Positions 8,149-14,805 of a stretch of DNA of 32,523 nucleotides are shown here, piece by piece (position 1 is the first letter of the stretch; every line of letters begins with the position of its first letter). The stretch lies in IMG/VR virus record IMGVR_UViG_3300023178_002233, positions 1 through 32,523 of that record; one strand, written 5' to 3'. The stretch is from a virus. The translations under genes were made by a program, and so were the position numbers. The notes under the pieces were generated by a model. That model was not told the origin of the DNA, searched no databases, and worked only from the letters and a program-made list of their open reading frames with translations.

Positions 8149-8155
8149 ATAAACA

Positions 8156-8617
8156 ATGCAAGAACGTTATTACGATTACATGAAACGTCGAATGAAAGAA
8201 GAAGATATGAACGACAGAATGAAAAATGCAGAACGTAGTATTTGGGTAACCTTTTCAAAAGAAGGGGTGCATATGTATCCAGGTGCTGACAAAGACCCAA
8301 AATTAGCAACAGGAGATTGGGATGATGTTTCGTTCCTTGGTATTCCTCATCGCCATATTTTCCATTTCCGGGTGCGCATCGAGGTGTTCCACAACGATAG
8401 AGATATTGAATTCATCCAATTTAAAAGATGGCTTGAAAGACTCTATAGTGGAGATGGCTCGTCCGACTTTAAAGTGCTCGATCTAAATCATCGCTCTTGC
8501 GAAATGATTGCAGACGAGCTTTATGAGAAAATCTCTAACAAATATCCCGGCCGGTTTGTAGAGATTAGTGTCGCTGAAGACAACGAAAACGGCTGTTCCA
8601 TTTTTTACCCTAAATGA
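8156..8617 (+). CDS. QueD-like (6-pyruvoyltetrahydropterin synthase fold) protein
   Basis: QueD makes 6-carboxytetrahydropterin from dihydroneopterin triphosphate, step two of 7-deazaguanine synthesis. This 153-residue protein follows the T-fold plan: a first strand ending in H39 (VTFSKEGVH), then HRH at 65-67 on a strand running into RVRIEVF, a helix (FIQFKRWLERLY), LD plus a histidine followed by SCEMIADEL (108-122), and VAEDNENG with a conserved-type Glu. H39, H65 and H67 would bind zinc. The catalytic cysteine of QueD, a few residues before the HGH block, is missing, so activity is uncertain. The true start may be the ATG at 8207 or 8219: the one at 8156 lacks a ribosome site and sits at the predicted transcript start. 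folE and queE-like genes lie 5-6 kb away. Confidence 0.68.
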   Translation: MQERYYDYMKRRMKEEDMNDRMKNAERSIWVTFSKEGVHMYPGADKDPKLATGDWDDVSFLGIPHRHIFHFRVRIEVFHNDRDIEFIQFKRWLERLYSGDGSSDFKVLDLNHRSCEMIADELYEKISNKYPGRFVEISVAEDNENGCSIFYPK

Positions 8618-8636
8618 TAAGAGAGAGTAAAATAAA

Positions 8637-8849
8637 ATGTCTATCGAATTCAATCGTGAAGCATATTCAAAAATCTTTAATGACTTGGATAAATTCCGCG
8701 ACTACTGTCGCTTCGAAGGTAAGGTCTTTAATGAAGCAGACCTTTACAAAAAAAGTGCTCCTGTCTGGCAACAGTATCAGAAGTATCAAAACTACCTTCG
8801 TGCAAAAGCTCGCAATGCCGGACGTAATATTAATACACGGAGAAACTAA
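8637..8849 (+). CDS. Small basic conserved phage protein, 70 aa
   Basis: The start ATG follows a GAGAGAG-type ribosome site, and the stop is directly abutted by the next ATG. The protein is helical and rich in aromatic and basic residues (DLDKFRDYCRFEGKVF, then WQQYQKYQNYLRAKARNAG). I recall similar short proteins in marine T4-like phages but know no function. A longer reading frame over the same bases has a poor composition and no ribosome site, so I chose this one. Basic charge would suit nucleic-acid binding, which is inference only. Confidence 0.68.
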   Translation: MSIEFNREAYSKIFNDLDKFRDYCRFEGKVFNEADLYKKSAPVWQQYQKYQNYLRAKARNAGRNINTRRN

Positions 8850-9938
8850 ATGACTATCTATATTGTAGACATTGAAGCAGTAGACACACGTTATACTAAG
8901 CAGTGGAAAGATTATCTTCCAAAGCAACTTCAACGTGCTACAAATGTAGATGTAAAGGTCATAAGTGGAGGAGAGACGCCTCAGGCAACTACGCCTGGGG
9001 CATTTCTCAATTTTGGTGGTACGAATGTTTATAAATCTAAGCAATTAGAAATTATAGGCGAAAAATTTTGCAACGGAGAAATTAAAGATGGAGATTATTT
9101 CCTATATACGGATGCTTGGAACCCAACTGTTATCCAGCTTCGTTACATGGCTGAACTACTGGGCGTTAACATTAGAATCGGTGGTCTTTGGCATGCTGGT
9201 TCTTATGATCCTCATGATTTCTTGGGCAGGCTAATTGGCGATGCTCCGTGGGTGCGTTACGCAGAGAAAAGTATGTTTCATGTATTTGATGACAACTTCT
9301 TTGCTACAGACTTCCACATTGATATGTTTATGCGTACATTGTTTGCAGATGACCCGTACATTGAAGATTGGGTCGAAGAAGCACACGCAGGAGAAACCAG
9401 TATTAAACGTGTTGGCTGGCCTATGGAATATCTGCGTAACAGTTTAGACTCTTACAAAGGTATGGAAAAACGTGACTTAATTCTATTCCCACATCGTATT
9501 GCTCCAGAAAAGCAAGTAGATATTTTCCGTGATTTAGCAGAACAACTTCCCGAGTATGAATTTGTTGTTTGTCAGGAACGTGAGCTTACTAAGAACGAGT
9601 ATCACAACTTGTTAGGTGAAGCAAAACTTGTGTTTAGTGCTAACCTACAAGAAACACTTGGTATTAGTTGGTATGAAGGCGCACTTGTAGATGCTATTCC
9701 TATGGTGCCTGATAGACTAAGTTACAGTGAAATGGCTGTACCAGAGTTTTTATATCCAAGTGAATGGACTGAGGACTATTTTGCTTATAGAAAATATAGA
9801 GGTTTATTAGTTGATAAAATTCGCAACTACATGGAAAACTACAATGACTATATGGTAAGTTTAGATAAGCAACGTACCAAATTAAACAAAAACTTTTTTA
9901 GCGGAGCGGCACTATATGACGCAATCAAAGAAGGATGA
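8850..9938 (+). CDS. GT-B glycosyltransferase (GT4-like)
   Basis: A 362-residue protein with a two-domain GT-B layout. The C-terminal domain shows the usual pattern of nucleotide-sugar users: FPHRIAPEKQVDIFRDLAEQ (about 213-232), a strand with FVVCQER, then ETLGISWYEGALVDAIPMVP (about 269-288), which matches the donor-binding E-x7-E region. The N-terminal half has strands separated by Trp/Tyr-rich loops and no membrane segment, so it is cytoplasmic. Targets could be modified DNA bases, as with phage base glucosyltransferases, or host surface glycans. The nucleotide-sugar cassette at 2.0-4.2 kb could supply the donor; that link is inference. The start directly follows the previous stop, and the end overlaps the next gene by 23 bases. 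Confidence 0.78.
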   Translation: MTIYIVDIEAVDTRYTKQWKDYLPKQLQRATNVDVKVISGGETPQATTPGAFLNFGGTNVYKSKQLEIIGEKFCNGEIKDGDYFLYTDAWNPTVIQLRYMAELLGVNIRIGGLWHAGSYDPHDFLGRLIGDAPWVRYAEKSMFHVFDDNFFATDFHIDMFMRTLFADDPYIEDWVEEAHAGETSIKRVGWPMEYLRNSLDSYKGMEKRDLILFPHRIAPEKQVDIFRDLAEQLPEYEFVVCQERELTKNEYHNLLGEAKLVFSANLQETLGISWYEGALVDAIPMVPDRLSYSEMAVPEFLYPSEWTEDYFAYRKYRGLLVDKIRNYMENYNDYMVSLDKQRTKLNKNFFSGAALYDAIKEG

Positions 9939-10314
9939 TAGTTTTACTATCAATGTAAGTGATTTAAAGTTGGATGATATCTTGGATACTACTGGTGACA
10001 TTACTATTAACTTAGACAATACATACGGTACAACTACAACGTACTGGGCAGGTGATGATAGTGTAGCTGACGTTGTATATACCGGATCTAATAACGGCAC
10101 ATTTACTATAGACACTAATACTACTGACACTATCGATATAGGTTGGATCTATAATAATATGAATATTGATCCTAACGAAGTTGAAAAGATGTGTAAAGAG
10201 TATCCAGGTTTAGAAAAAGTTTGGCGTAACTTTAAAAACGTATACGACATGTGTAAACAAGATTACGAAGGCAAAATAAAGGCAGGAGAAATCGATGATG
10301 ACATTCCTTTCTAA
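9916..10314 (+). CDS. Acidic Thr/Asn/Asp-rich phage protein, 132 aa
   Basis: The N-terminal 75 residues are strand-forming and rich in Thr, Asp, Asn and Ile (SFTINVSDLKLDDILDTTG, then repeated T-x-D-T). The C-terminal 50 residues are helical and charged (EVEKMCKEYPGLEKVWRNF) and end in an acidic tail, DDDIPF. The tail resembles peptides that bind single-strand-binding proteins or clamps, but that is only a resemblance. Overlaps both neighbours. No family named. Confidence 0.65.
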   Translation: MTQSKKDDSFTINVSDLKLDDILDTTGDITINLDNTYGTTTTYWAGDDSVADVVYTGSNNGTFTIDTNTTDTIDIGWIYNNMNIDPNEVEKMCKEYPGLEKVWRNFKNVYDMCKQDYEGKIKAGEIDDDIPF

Positions 10315-10789
10315 GATTATGGACAAGCTCGGCAGACGTCGAGTTATTAGAGATAGAGATAACGGAGAGCCTTACTTGGTTCGATTTTATCTATTTTTAA
10401 AAGATAGAAAACGCTTTCCGTTTAATATTACGCTACACAAAGTTTTAAAGAGCGACGAACCTACACTGCATGATCATCCTTGGAGTTATGCAACTTTTAT
10501 TCTTAAAGGTGGCTACTGGGAACATATTCCTATTATTAGTAAGGAAGGCTTTGTTGTAGGTGCAACAAGAGTATGGAGAGGTCCTGGACATTTTCGATTC
10601 CGTAAACCAGATGATCTACATTGGTTAGAGCTTGCTAAAGATTCACAAGGCAACGAGATCCCTTGTTGGAGTTTGTTCTTTATGGGTCGCAAACAAAAGG
10701 AATGGGGCTTTGTACGATTTGTACAGTACGAAGGTTACCGTTGGATTAATAACGAAGAATATCTTGCAAGAGGTGCAAAAGAAGAATGA
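10295..10789 (+). CDS. Cupin-fold protein, 164 aa
   Basis: The centre of the protein has a cupin-like core: LHDHPWSYATFILKGGYWEH (about 55-74) carries the His-x-His and later His expected in the first cupin motif, and PDDLHWLEL (about 105-113) gives a second-motif histidine. It may bind a metal and a small anionic substrate. Two ATGs at 10295 and 10298 are both possible; AGGAG at 10284-10288 favours 10295. The stop overlaps the phosphoribosyltransferase start (ATGA). I have seen similar proteins in marine T4-like phages, without known function. Confidence 0.62.
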   Translation: MMTFLSKIMDKLGRRRVIRDRDNGEPYLVRFYLFLKDRKRFPFNITLHKVLKSDEPTLHDHPWSYATFILKGGYWEHIPIISKEGFVVGATRVWRGPGHFRFRKPDDLHWLELAKDSQGNEIPCWSLFFMGRKQKEWGFVRFVQYEGYRWINNEEYLARGAKEE

Positions 10790-11346
10790 TTAAGAAACAT
10801 TATTACAGTTGGAAAGATGTAGAAGCAGCCTGTGTTAGCATTGCATTACAAATGTACAAGGACGGTTGGATGCCTGACTATATCGTAGGCATTACTCGAG
10901 GCGGCAATGTTCCTGCTACTATCCTTAGCAATATGTTAGGTGTACGTGGCGAAGCACTAAAGGTTAGTTTACGTGATGACGATAGCGAAAGCGAAAGTAA
11001 CTGTTGGATGAGCGAAGATGCATTTGGTTATGTCAATGAAGAACAAAGAGACTTGTATAAAGCCCGTTGGGATTTAAGTAAACGTAAAAATATTTTAATC
11101 GTAGACGACATTAACGATACTGGTGCCACATTTAACTGGATTAAAGAAGATTGGCAGTCAAATTGTCTACCGCAAGAAACAGGTGCGTGGAAAACTGTTT
11201 GGCACAAGAATGTTCGCTTTGCTACTATTACAGATAATTTAGCAAGTGAGTTTAACGGTAAAGTAGACTACAGTGTACATGAAGTTAATAAAGCAGAAGA
11301 AGATGTATGGTTAGTTTACCCTTGGGAAAATGTAGGAGGTTATTAA
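10786..11346 (+). CDS. Type I phosphoribosyltransferase
   Basis: A 186-residue protein with the PRPP-binding signature ILIVDDINDTGAT at residues 103-115 and the upstream PPi loop region GITRGG at 35-40. Enzymes of this fold join a purine or pyrimidine base to PRPP, or act as regulators. The hood region that sets base specificity is not diagnostic here; the closest feel is a xanthine/hypoxanthine-type enzyme. In a lytic phage it would salvage bases from degraded host DNA; it might also handle a deazapurine, which is speculation. The start overlaps the cupin gene stop; TAATG couples it to the next gene. Confidence 0.82.
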   Translation: MIKKHYYSWKDVEAACVSIALQMYKDGWMPDYIVGITRGGNVPATILSNMLGVRGEALKVSLRDDDSESESNCWMSEDAFGYVNEEQRDLYKARWDLSKRKNILIVDDINDTGATFNWIKEDWQSNCLPQETGAWKTVWHKNVRFATITDNLASEFNGKVDYSVHEVNKAEEDVWLVYPWENVGGY

Positions 11347-11534
11347 TGCCAATTCCAGAAAAAGTTTTTATTCCGGCGGCTAAAGATCCCGGTTTCAAGC
11401 ATTTTTATATTAGTTTAATAAAAAGTGGCTTAAGAATTGCAGGTTGTGCGGCAGTACTACTTGGTGCAAACATCATGTGGTTGCCAGGTTTGTTTTTAGT
11501 TGCTGAAGTATTAGGTATTGTAGAAGAACTATGA
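11346..11534 (+). CDS. Small membrane protein, 62 aa
   Basis: Translation from the ATG at 11346 (TAATG overlap) gives 62 residues: a soluble N-terminus (PEKVFIPAAKDPGFKHFY) and a long hydrophobic stretch from about residue 31 (IAGCAAVLLGANIMWLPGLF and on), probably one or two membrane segments. The layout resembles a short conserved membrane protein I recall from cyanophages. The stop overlaps the start of the SGNH gene (ATGA). Function unknown. Confidence 0.68.
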   Translation: MPIPEKVFIPAAKDPGFKHFYISLIKSGLRIAGCAAVLLGANIMWLPGLFLVAEVLGIVEEL

Positions 11535-12355
11535 GTCATACTCTTTTCATTGGTGATAGTCATACAGCTGGTTACTGGTATGATCAGAAAAACTCTATCT
11601 CTCACCAATGGGAAACAAATTATGCTGACATATACTCAAAAAAATTTAATACTAATACTTTAGTATATGCACAACCTGGTGTTGCAAATCAAAAATATGT
11701 ATTTTGGCTTAAATCAATGTTTAATAGGTTTGATAACATTGACAAAGTTTTTATACAAAGCACATACTGGAATAGATGGTTAATGGGAGCAAGTAAAAAT
11801 CTTGATTACGGTGATGGTACTCCTGTTGATATGTTCTTAGATGATACATATGTTTCTAATAACAAAAATATAAAATATTTTACAGATTGGAGATCTGTAG
11901 ATAATTATATCGAAGTGTCCGAACAATGTCGTCCAGAATTATTTGAAGAATTTAAAGGTTTGTGGATTCCGGATGGTAATATAGATAAAGATTGGCAACC
12001 TTTTCATGAATCGTATCCTTATTCTAAATTATGGCACGAATCAATTACACATTTACAGTATAGAGATTTTTTAAAAGATTTGTATTTAATAAATGCTATG
12101 TGCAAAGAGCAAAACGTAAAAGCATATATGTGGACCATAAACAATAGAGTATATTTTCCAGAACATCTAAATATGTTTGGGGAATTAGATTTTTTATATA
12201 TTCCTTCGTTATCAGCACAAGATTTTATTATGAAAAAATTTAAAATTAATATTGAAGATAAGACTATTGATGGTGAACACTATCAAGAAGAAATACACAA
12301 TATTATTGCAGAACATTATATACCATATCTAATAGGAGAAGAAAATGAGCACTGA
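11531..12355 (+). CDS. SGNH/GDSL-hydrolase-like protein (copy A)
   Basis: A 274-residue protein with the block I motif GDSH at residues 8-11 right after the first strand (TLFIGDSHTAG) and a C-terminal DGEH that matches the block V DxxH giving the catalytic Asp and His. SGNH enzymes are esterases or acyl hydrolases, often acting on acetylated sugars. A second copy at 17747 shares many blocks (IQSTYW-RW-MG, then ITHL or VTHL, then LNMFG-L, then EHY--E-H-IIAE). No signal peptide, so it acts in the cytoplasm or after lysis. The substrate could be a surface or DNA-linked glycan; unknown. Confidence 0.75.
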   Translation: MSHTLFIGDSHTAGYWYDQKNSISHQWETNYADIYSKKFNTNTLVYAQPGVANQKYVFWLKSMFNRFDNIDKVFIQSTYWNRWLMGASKNLDYGDGTPVDMFLDDTYVSNNKNIKYFTDWRSVDNYIEVSEQCRPELFEEFKGLWIPDGNIDKDWQPFHESYPYSKLWHESITHLQYRDFLKDLYLINAMCKEQNVKAYMWTINNRVYFPEHLNMFGELDFLYIPSLSAQDFIMKKFKINIEDKTIDGEHYQEEIHNIIAEHYIPYLIGEENEH

Positions 12356-12785
12356 CGATATTGATCATAGTAATAAAATACCAAACAGTTTTCATGAAGC
12401 ACAAGGAATGGGGTTAATTCCATGGACTGATCCTGTATACGATACAAGAGATTTTAACGTATACAAGGATAAATTTCCTGTTACTAAAGATCATGCTCTA
12501 ATTGTACCTAAAAAGAATACAAACGAAGAAATTTTAAAATGTATGAATTTTGCGTTGTCAATGGGGAGCGACAATGTACGCTCTGATGAGAATGATATTA
12601 CAGGGTTTAACATAGGTATGAACTTTGGAGAAAGTGCCGGCCAAACAGTTATGTGGCCGCATGTACACTTAATATTTCGTCGTGACGGTGATACCCCGGA
12701 TCCCGTTGGTGGAATTCGAAATGTAATTCCGGGACAAGGCAACTATAGAAAGGAAACGTATAAAGATGCGTCAAAAGATTCTTAA
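12345..12785 (+). CDS. HIT-family (diadenosine/nucleotide hydrolase-like) protein
   Basis: A 146-residue protein with the HIT family C-terminal block: GQTVMWPHVHLIFRRDGD (about 99-116), then DP-GG-R-VIP. HIT enzymes cleave nucleoside phosphates such as Ap4A or AMP conjugates using the middle histidine of the HxHxH triad. Here the first His is Trp (W104) while H106 and H108 remain; H106 would be the nucleophile. Substrate handling may therefore differ. The N-terminal half has the expected strand and helix pattern (KDHALIVPKKNTNEEIL). An AGGAG ribosome site precedes the start, which lies 11 bases inside the SGNH gene. Confidence 0.8.
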   Translation: MSTDDIDHSNKIPNSFHEAQGMGLIPWTDPVYDTRDFNVYKDKFPVTKDHALIVPKKNTNEEILKCMNFALSMGSDNVRSDENDITGFNIGMNFGESAGQTVMWPHVHLIFRRDGDTPDPVGGIRNVIPGQGNYRKETYKDASKDS

Positions 12786-12969
12786 AGCTGTAAGAGATCA
12801 TGCTTACGGACACATTGAAAAACATAGAATGAATGTAGAAGTTTATCTTACTAATCCAGCAGGGATTGGTGAGCATTCAGATATTATGGAGGCTATTGAA
12901 GTAGAAATTTTAGAAATGGCTAAGTACCAAGACGTGCTTGACATTTTAGAAGGTTACTTTGCAGAATAA
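12766..12969 (+). CDS. Small conserved-looking phage protein, 67 aa
   Basis: A helical, charged protein (KAVRDHAYGHIEKHRMNVEV, then SDIMEAIEVEILEMAKYQDV) with an acidic second half. It starts 20 bases before the HIT gene stop and its stop overlaps the following ATG (TAATG). I recall related short proteins in marine T4-like phages. No function is known to me. Confidence 0.65.
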   Translation: MRQKILKAVRDHAYGHIEKHRMNVEVYLTNPAGIGEHSDIMEAIEVEILEMAKYQDVLDILEGYFAE

Positions 12970-13529
12970 TGATTATATCAAACCCCCATCCGTTAATTAC
13001 AGTTTATGATAATGTTTTTGATTTTAAAGATGCAAATCTATTATATCTAAAATGTTTTAATGCACCGTTTTTTATCGGGTGGGCAGATAAATGGAATACT
13101 ACTGAAAGTTTCCTACATAGTCCTATTGACAGTGATATGTGGGCAAACAAAGATTTAGACAAAAGTATGGCGGACTTTCTTGACACATTATCAAATTGTG
13201 AGCCTTATAAAAACATGGTTTCAAAAAGTATCGAAAGAACTATCATTAACTTAGATACTGTTGCAGATTCACATTCTACACACATACACGGTAATCAAGA
13301 AGTCTTACTCTATTATGCAAATTTAGAGTGGCAAGATAGTTGGGGCGGCGAAACATTATTTTATGATGATTCAGGAGAAAATGTTATTTTTACATCTCCA
13401 TATAAACCCAATAGAATAATTAAATTTGACGGTGAAATACCACATAGATTTACACCGCCATCAGCTAATGGTCCAAAATATCGACTTTCAATATCAACTT
13501 TTTATTGGAAAGAGCTTGACAAAACCTAA
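12969..13529 (+). CDS. 2OG-Fe(II) oxygenase-like protein (first of three)
   Basis: A 186-residue protein with the prolyl-4-hydroxylase-type double-stranded helix: a metal-site block (THIHGNQEVLLYYANLEW, about 104-121), then WGGETLFYDD, then P-NRIIKFDGEIPH with the distal H159, then YRLSISTFYW with R172 for 2-oxoglutarate. The first motif reads H105-x-H107 rather than the usual H-x-D, so metal binding may be altered or H107 may replace Asp. Substrates of phage members are unknown; proline, base or sugar hydroxylation are all possible. A sigma70 promoter for folE overlaps its 3' end. Confidence 0.7.
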   Translation: MIISNPHPLITVYDNVFDFKDANLLYLKCFNAPFFIGWADKWNTTESFLHSPIDSDMWANKDLDKSMADFLDTLSNCEPYKNMVSKSIERTIINLDTVADSHSTHIHGNQEVLLYYANLEWQDSWGGETLFYDDSGENVIFTSPYKPNRIIKFDGEIPHRFTPPSANGPKYRLSISTFYWKELDKT

Positions 13530-13544
13530 ATAACAATGTATAAT
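13516..13544 (+). promoter_or_regulatory. Consensus sigma70 promoter for folE
   Basis: TTGACA at 13516-13521 and TATAAT at 13539-13544 with a 17-base spacer, a perfect consensus. The -35 lies inside the end of the oxygenase gene. Predicted transcript start is near 13551, giving a leader of about 50 bases. Confidence 0.86.
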
Positions 13545-13561
13545 ACATGTTATGTATTGTA
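13539..13561 (+). repeat. Inverted repeat over the folE promoter -10 and start point
   Basis: Ten-base arms TATAATACAT (13539-13548) and ATGTATTGTA (13552-13561) match at nine of ten positions around a GTT centre. The left arm contains the -10 box and the right arm covers the predicted start point. This is where a repressor operator would sit, although AT-rich dyads also arise by chance. Confidence 0.5.
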
Positions 13562-13603
13562 CTTATTATTGGCAATCCACTGCCTTAACATCGGAGAAAT
13601 AAA

Positions 13604-14287
13604 TTGAGCAAAGCAAAACAAATTAAAGCAAAACTTGAAGATGCTGGTATCCGCTATTGGGCCGGCGATAACATTTCACAAGTTCTACAGAACGGTGATA
13701 AAGAAGCACTAATTGATGAAGCAACTGTTGCGTTTGAAAACGTATTAGACACATTGCTTATTGATAGACATAACGATCCTAACTCACATGGTACAGCAAG
13801 ACGTCTTGCTAAGATGTACTTTAATGAGATTATGAGCGGACGTTATGATCCTATGCCTAAAGCAACAGCATTTCCAAATGATAGCGAAGATCGTTATGAA
13901 GGTATGTTAGTTGTACGAAGCGAACTAAAAAGTATGTGTTCGCATCATCACCAGCCAGTAACTGGCACAGCATATATTGGAATTATTGCCGCAGAAAAAC
14001 TAATTGGATTATCTAAGTATACACGTATTGCACAGTGGTGTGCTCGACGTGGTACATTGCAAGAAGAACTTGCAAACGACATTGCACGTGAAATTCAAAA
14101 AGCAACAGGTGCGGAACACTTGGGTGTTTATATTCAAGCAACACACGGTTGTTGTGAGAATCGTGGCATTAAAGCACATAGTTCATTAACTCAAACTACA
14201 GTACTAAAAGGTTCATTTAAAGATGACGCAGGTACTAAGAAAGAGTTCTTTGATAACATTAAACTACAACAGGAATTTGCTTGTTAA
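13604..14287 (+). CDS. folE: GTP cyclohydrolase I (FolE)
   Basis: FolE converts GTP to dihydroneopterin triphosphate, the entry step to folate and to 7-deazaguanine (queuosine-type) bases. The 227-residue protein has the zinc-site cysteine and histidines in MCSHHHQPVTG (C112, H114/H115) and the second cysteine in THGCCENRG (183/184). It also has the substrate-site block LIGLSKYTRIAQW, matching the bacterial enzyme. The start is TTG at 13604 behind GGAG, the only sensible start. It has its own perfect promoter with a dyad over the -10. It is followed with a one-base overlap by an oxygenase and then queE-like. With the QueD-like and DpdA-like genes, this points to 7-deazaguanine in phage DNA rather than folate supply. 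Confidence 0.93.
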   Translation: MSKAKQIKAKLEDAGIRYWAGDNISQVLQNGDKEALIDEATVAFENVLDTLLIDRHNDPNSHGTARRLAKMYFNEIMSGRYDPMPKATAFPNDSEDRYEGMLVVRSELKSMCSHHHQPVTGTAYIGIIAAEKLIGLSKYTRIAQWCARRGTLQEELANDIAREIQKATGAEHLGVYIQATHGCCENRGIKAHSSLTQTTVLKGSFKDDAGTKKEFFDNIKLQQEFAC

Positions 14288-14805
14288 TGGAAGCTATTGT
14301 GATAGATAATTTTGAGACTGAAAGTTGTTTAAACTTAAAAAATCTCATTAATTGGCAAACACAATCAATGTCTCCTGTGTGGTGTAATTTTAATGATGAT
14401 ACATCTCAATCTGTTTTAAAAGAATGGACTAAAAACTTTTGGATTAAGTTTATGAAAGATGTAAGCAACTTTGAAGGTTTCGAATACTGGCTACACGATT
14501 ATAATGATTATAATTTATTAGAGGCACATAGAGATCGAGACGAAGCACACTTTAAAAATACTGGTGAAGAAAAGTATCCAGTTGTTGGCTTAGTATACTA
14601 TCTTCATAACGAAGCACCTAATGGTGGCGAGTTATTAATAAAATACGACGACGGCAATGTTGATACTGTTGATGCATTGCCTAATAGAGTAGTTGTTTTT
14701 AATAGCAGTAATTTACATTCTGTTAATCCAGTAGTATCTGGCGTAAGAAAGTGTTTAGTTAGTAATGTATGGCAACAAAAGCCAGATGAAAGGAATTTTG
14801 TATGA
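14287..14805 (+). CDS. 2OG-Fe(II) oxygenase (second of three)
   Basis: Translation from the ATG at 14287, which overlaps the folE TAA, gives 172 residues; a TTG two codons upstream is less likely. A complete 2OG oxygenase metal site is visible: H81-x-D83 (HRDRDE), distal H144 (NLHSV) and R154 (GVRKCLVSNVW), with the intervening VVGLVYYLHNEAPNGGELLI strand pair typical of the fold. It lies between folE and queE in one tightly coupled operon, so it could hydroxylate a product of that pathway or a modified base. That is inference from position. Protein hydroxylation is the main alternative. Confidence 0.78.
   Translation: MEAIVIDNFETESCLNLKNLINWQTQSMSPVWCNFNDDTSQSVLKEWTKNFWIKFMKDVSNFEGFEYWLHDYNDYNLLEAHRDRDEAHFKNTGEEKYPVVGLVYYLHNEAPNGGELLIKYDDGNVDTVDALPNRVVVFNSSNLHSVNPVVSGVRKCLVSNVWQQKPDERNFV

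Noticed and set aside
8614-8853. Frame of 79 codons over the 70-residue gene at 8637
   Set aside because: It overlaps a better gene in another frame that has a ribosome site and abuts the next start; composition is unlike a real protein.
13571-13584. Four-base hairpin GGCA/TGCC in the folE leader
   Set aside because: Too short to judge; no riboswitch-like structure is evident.
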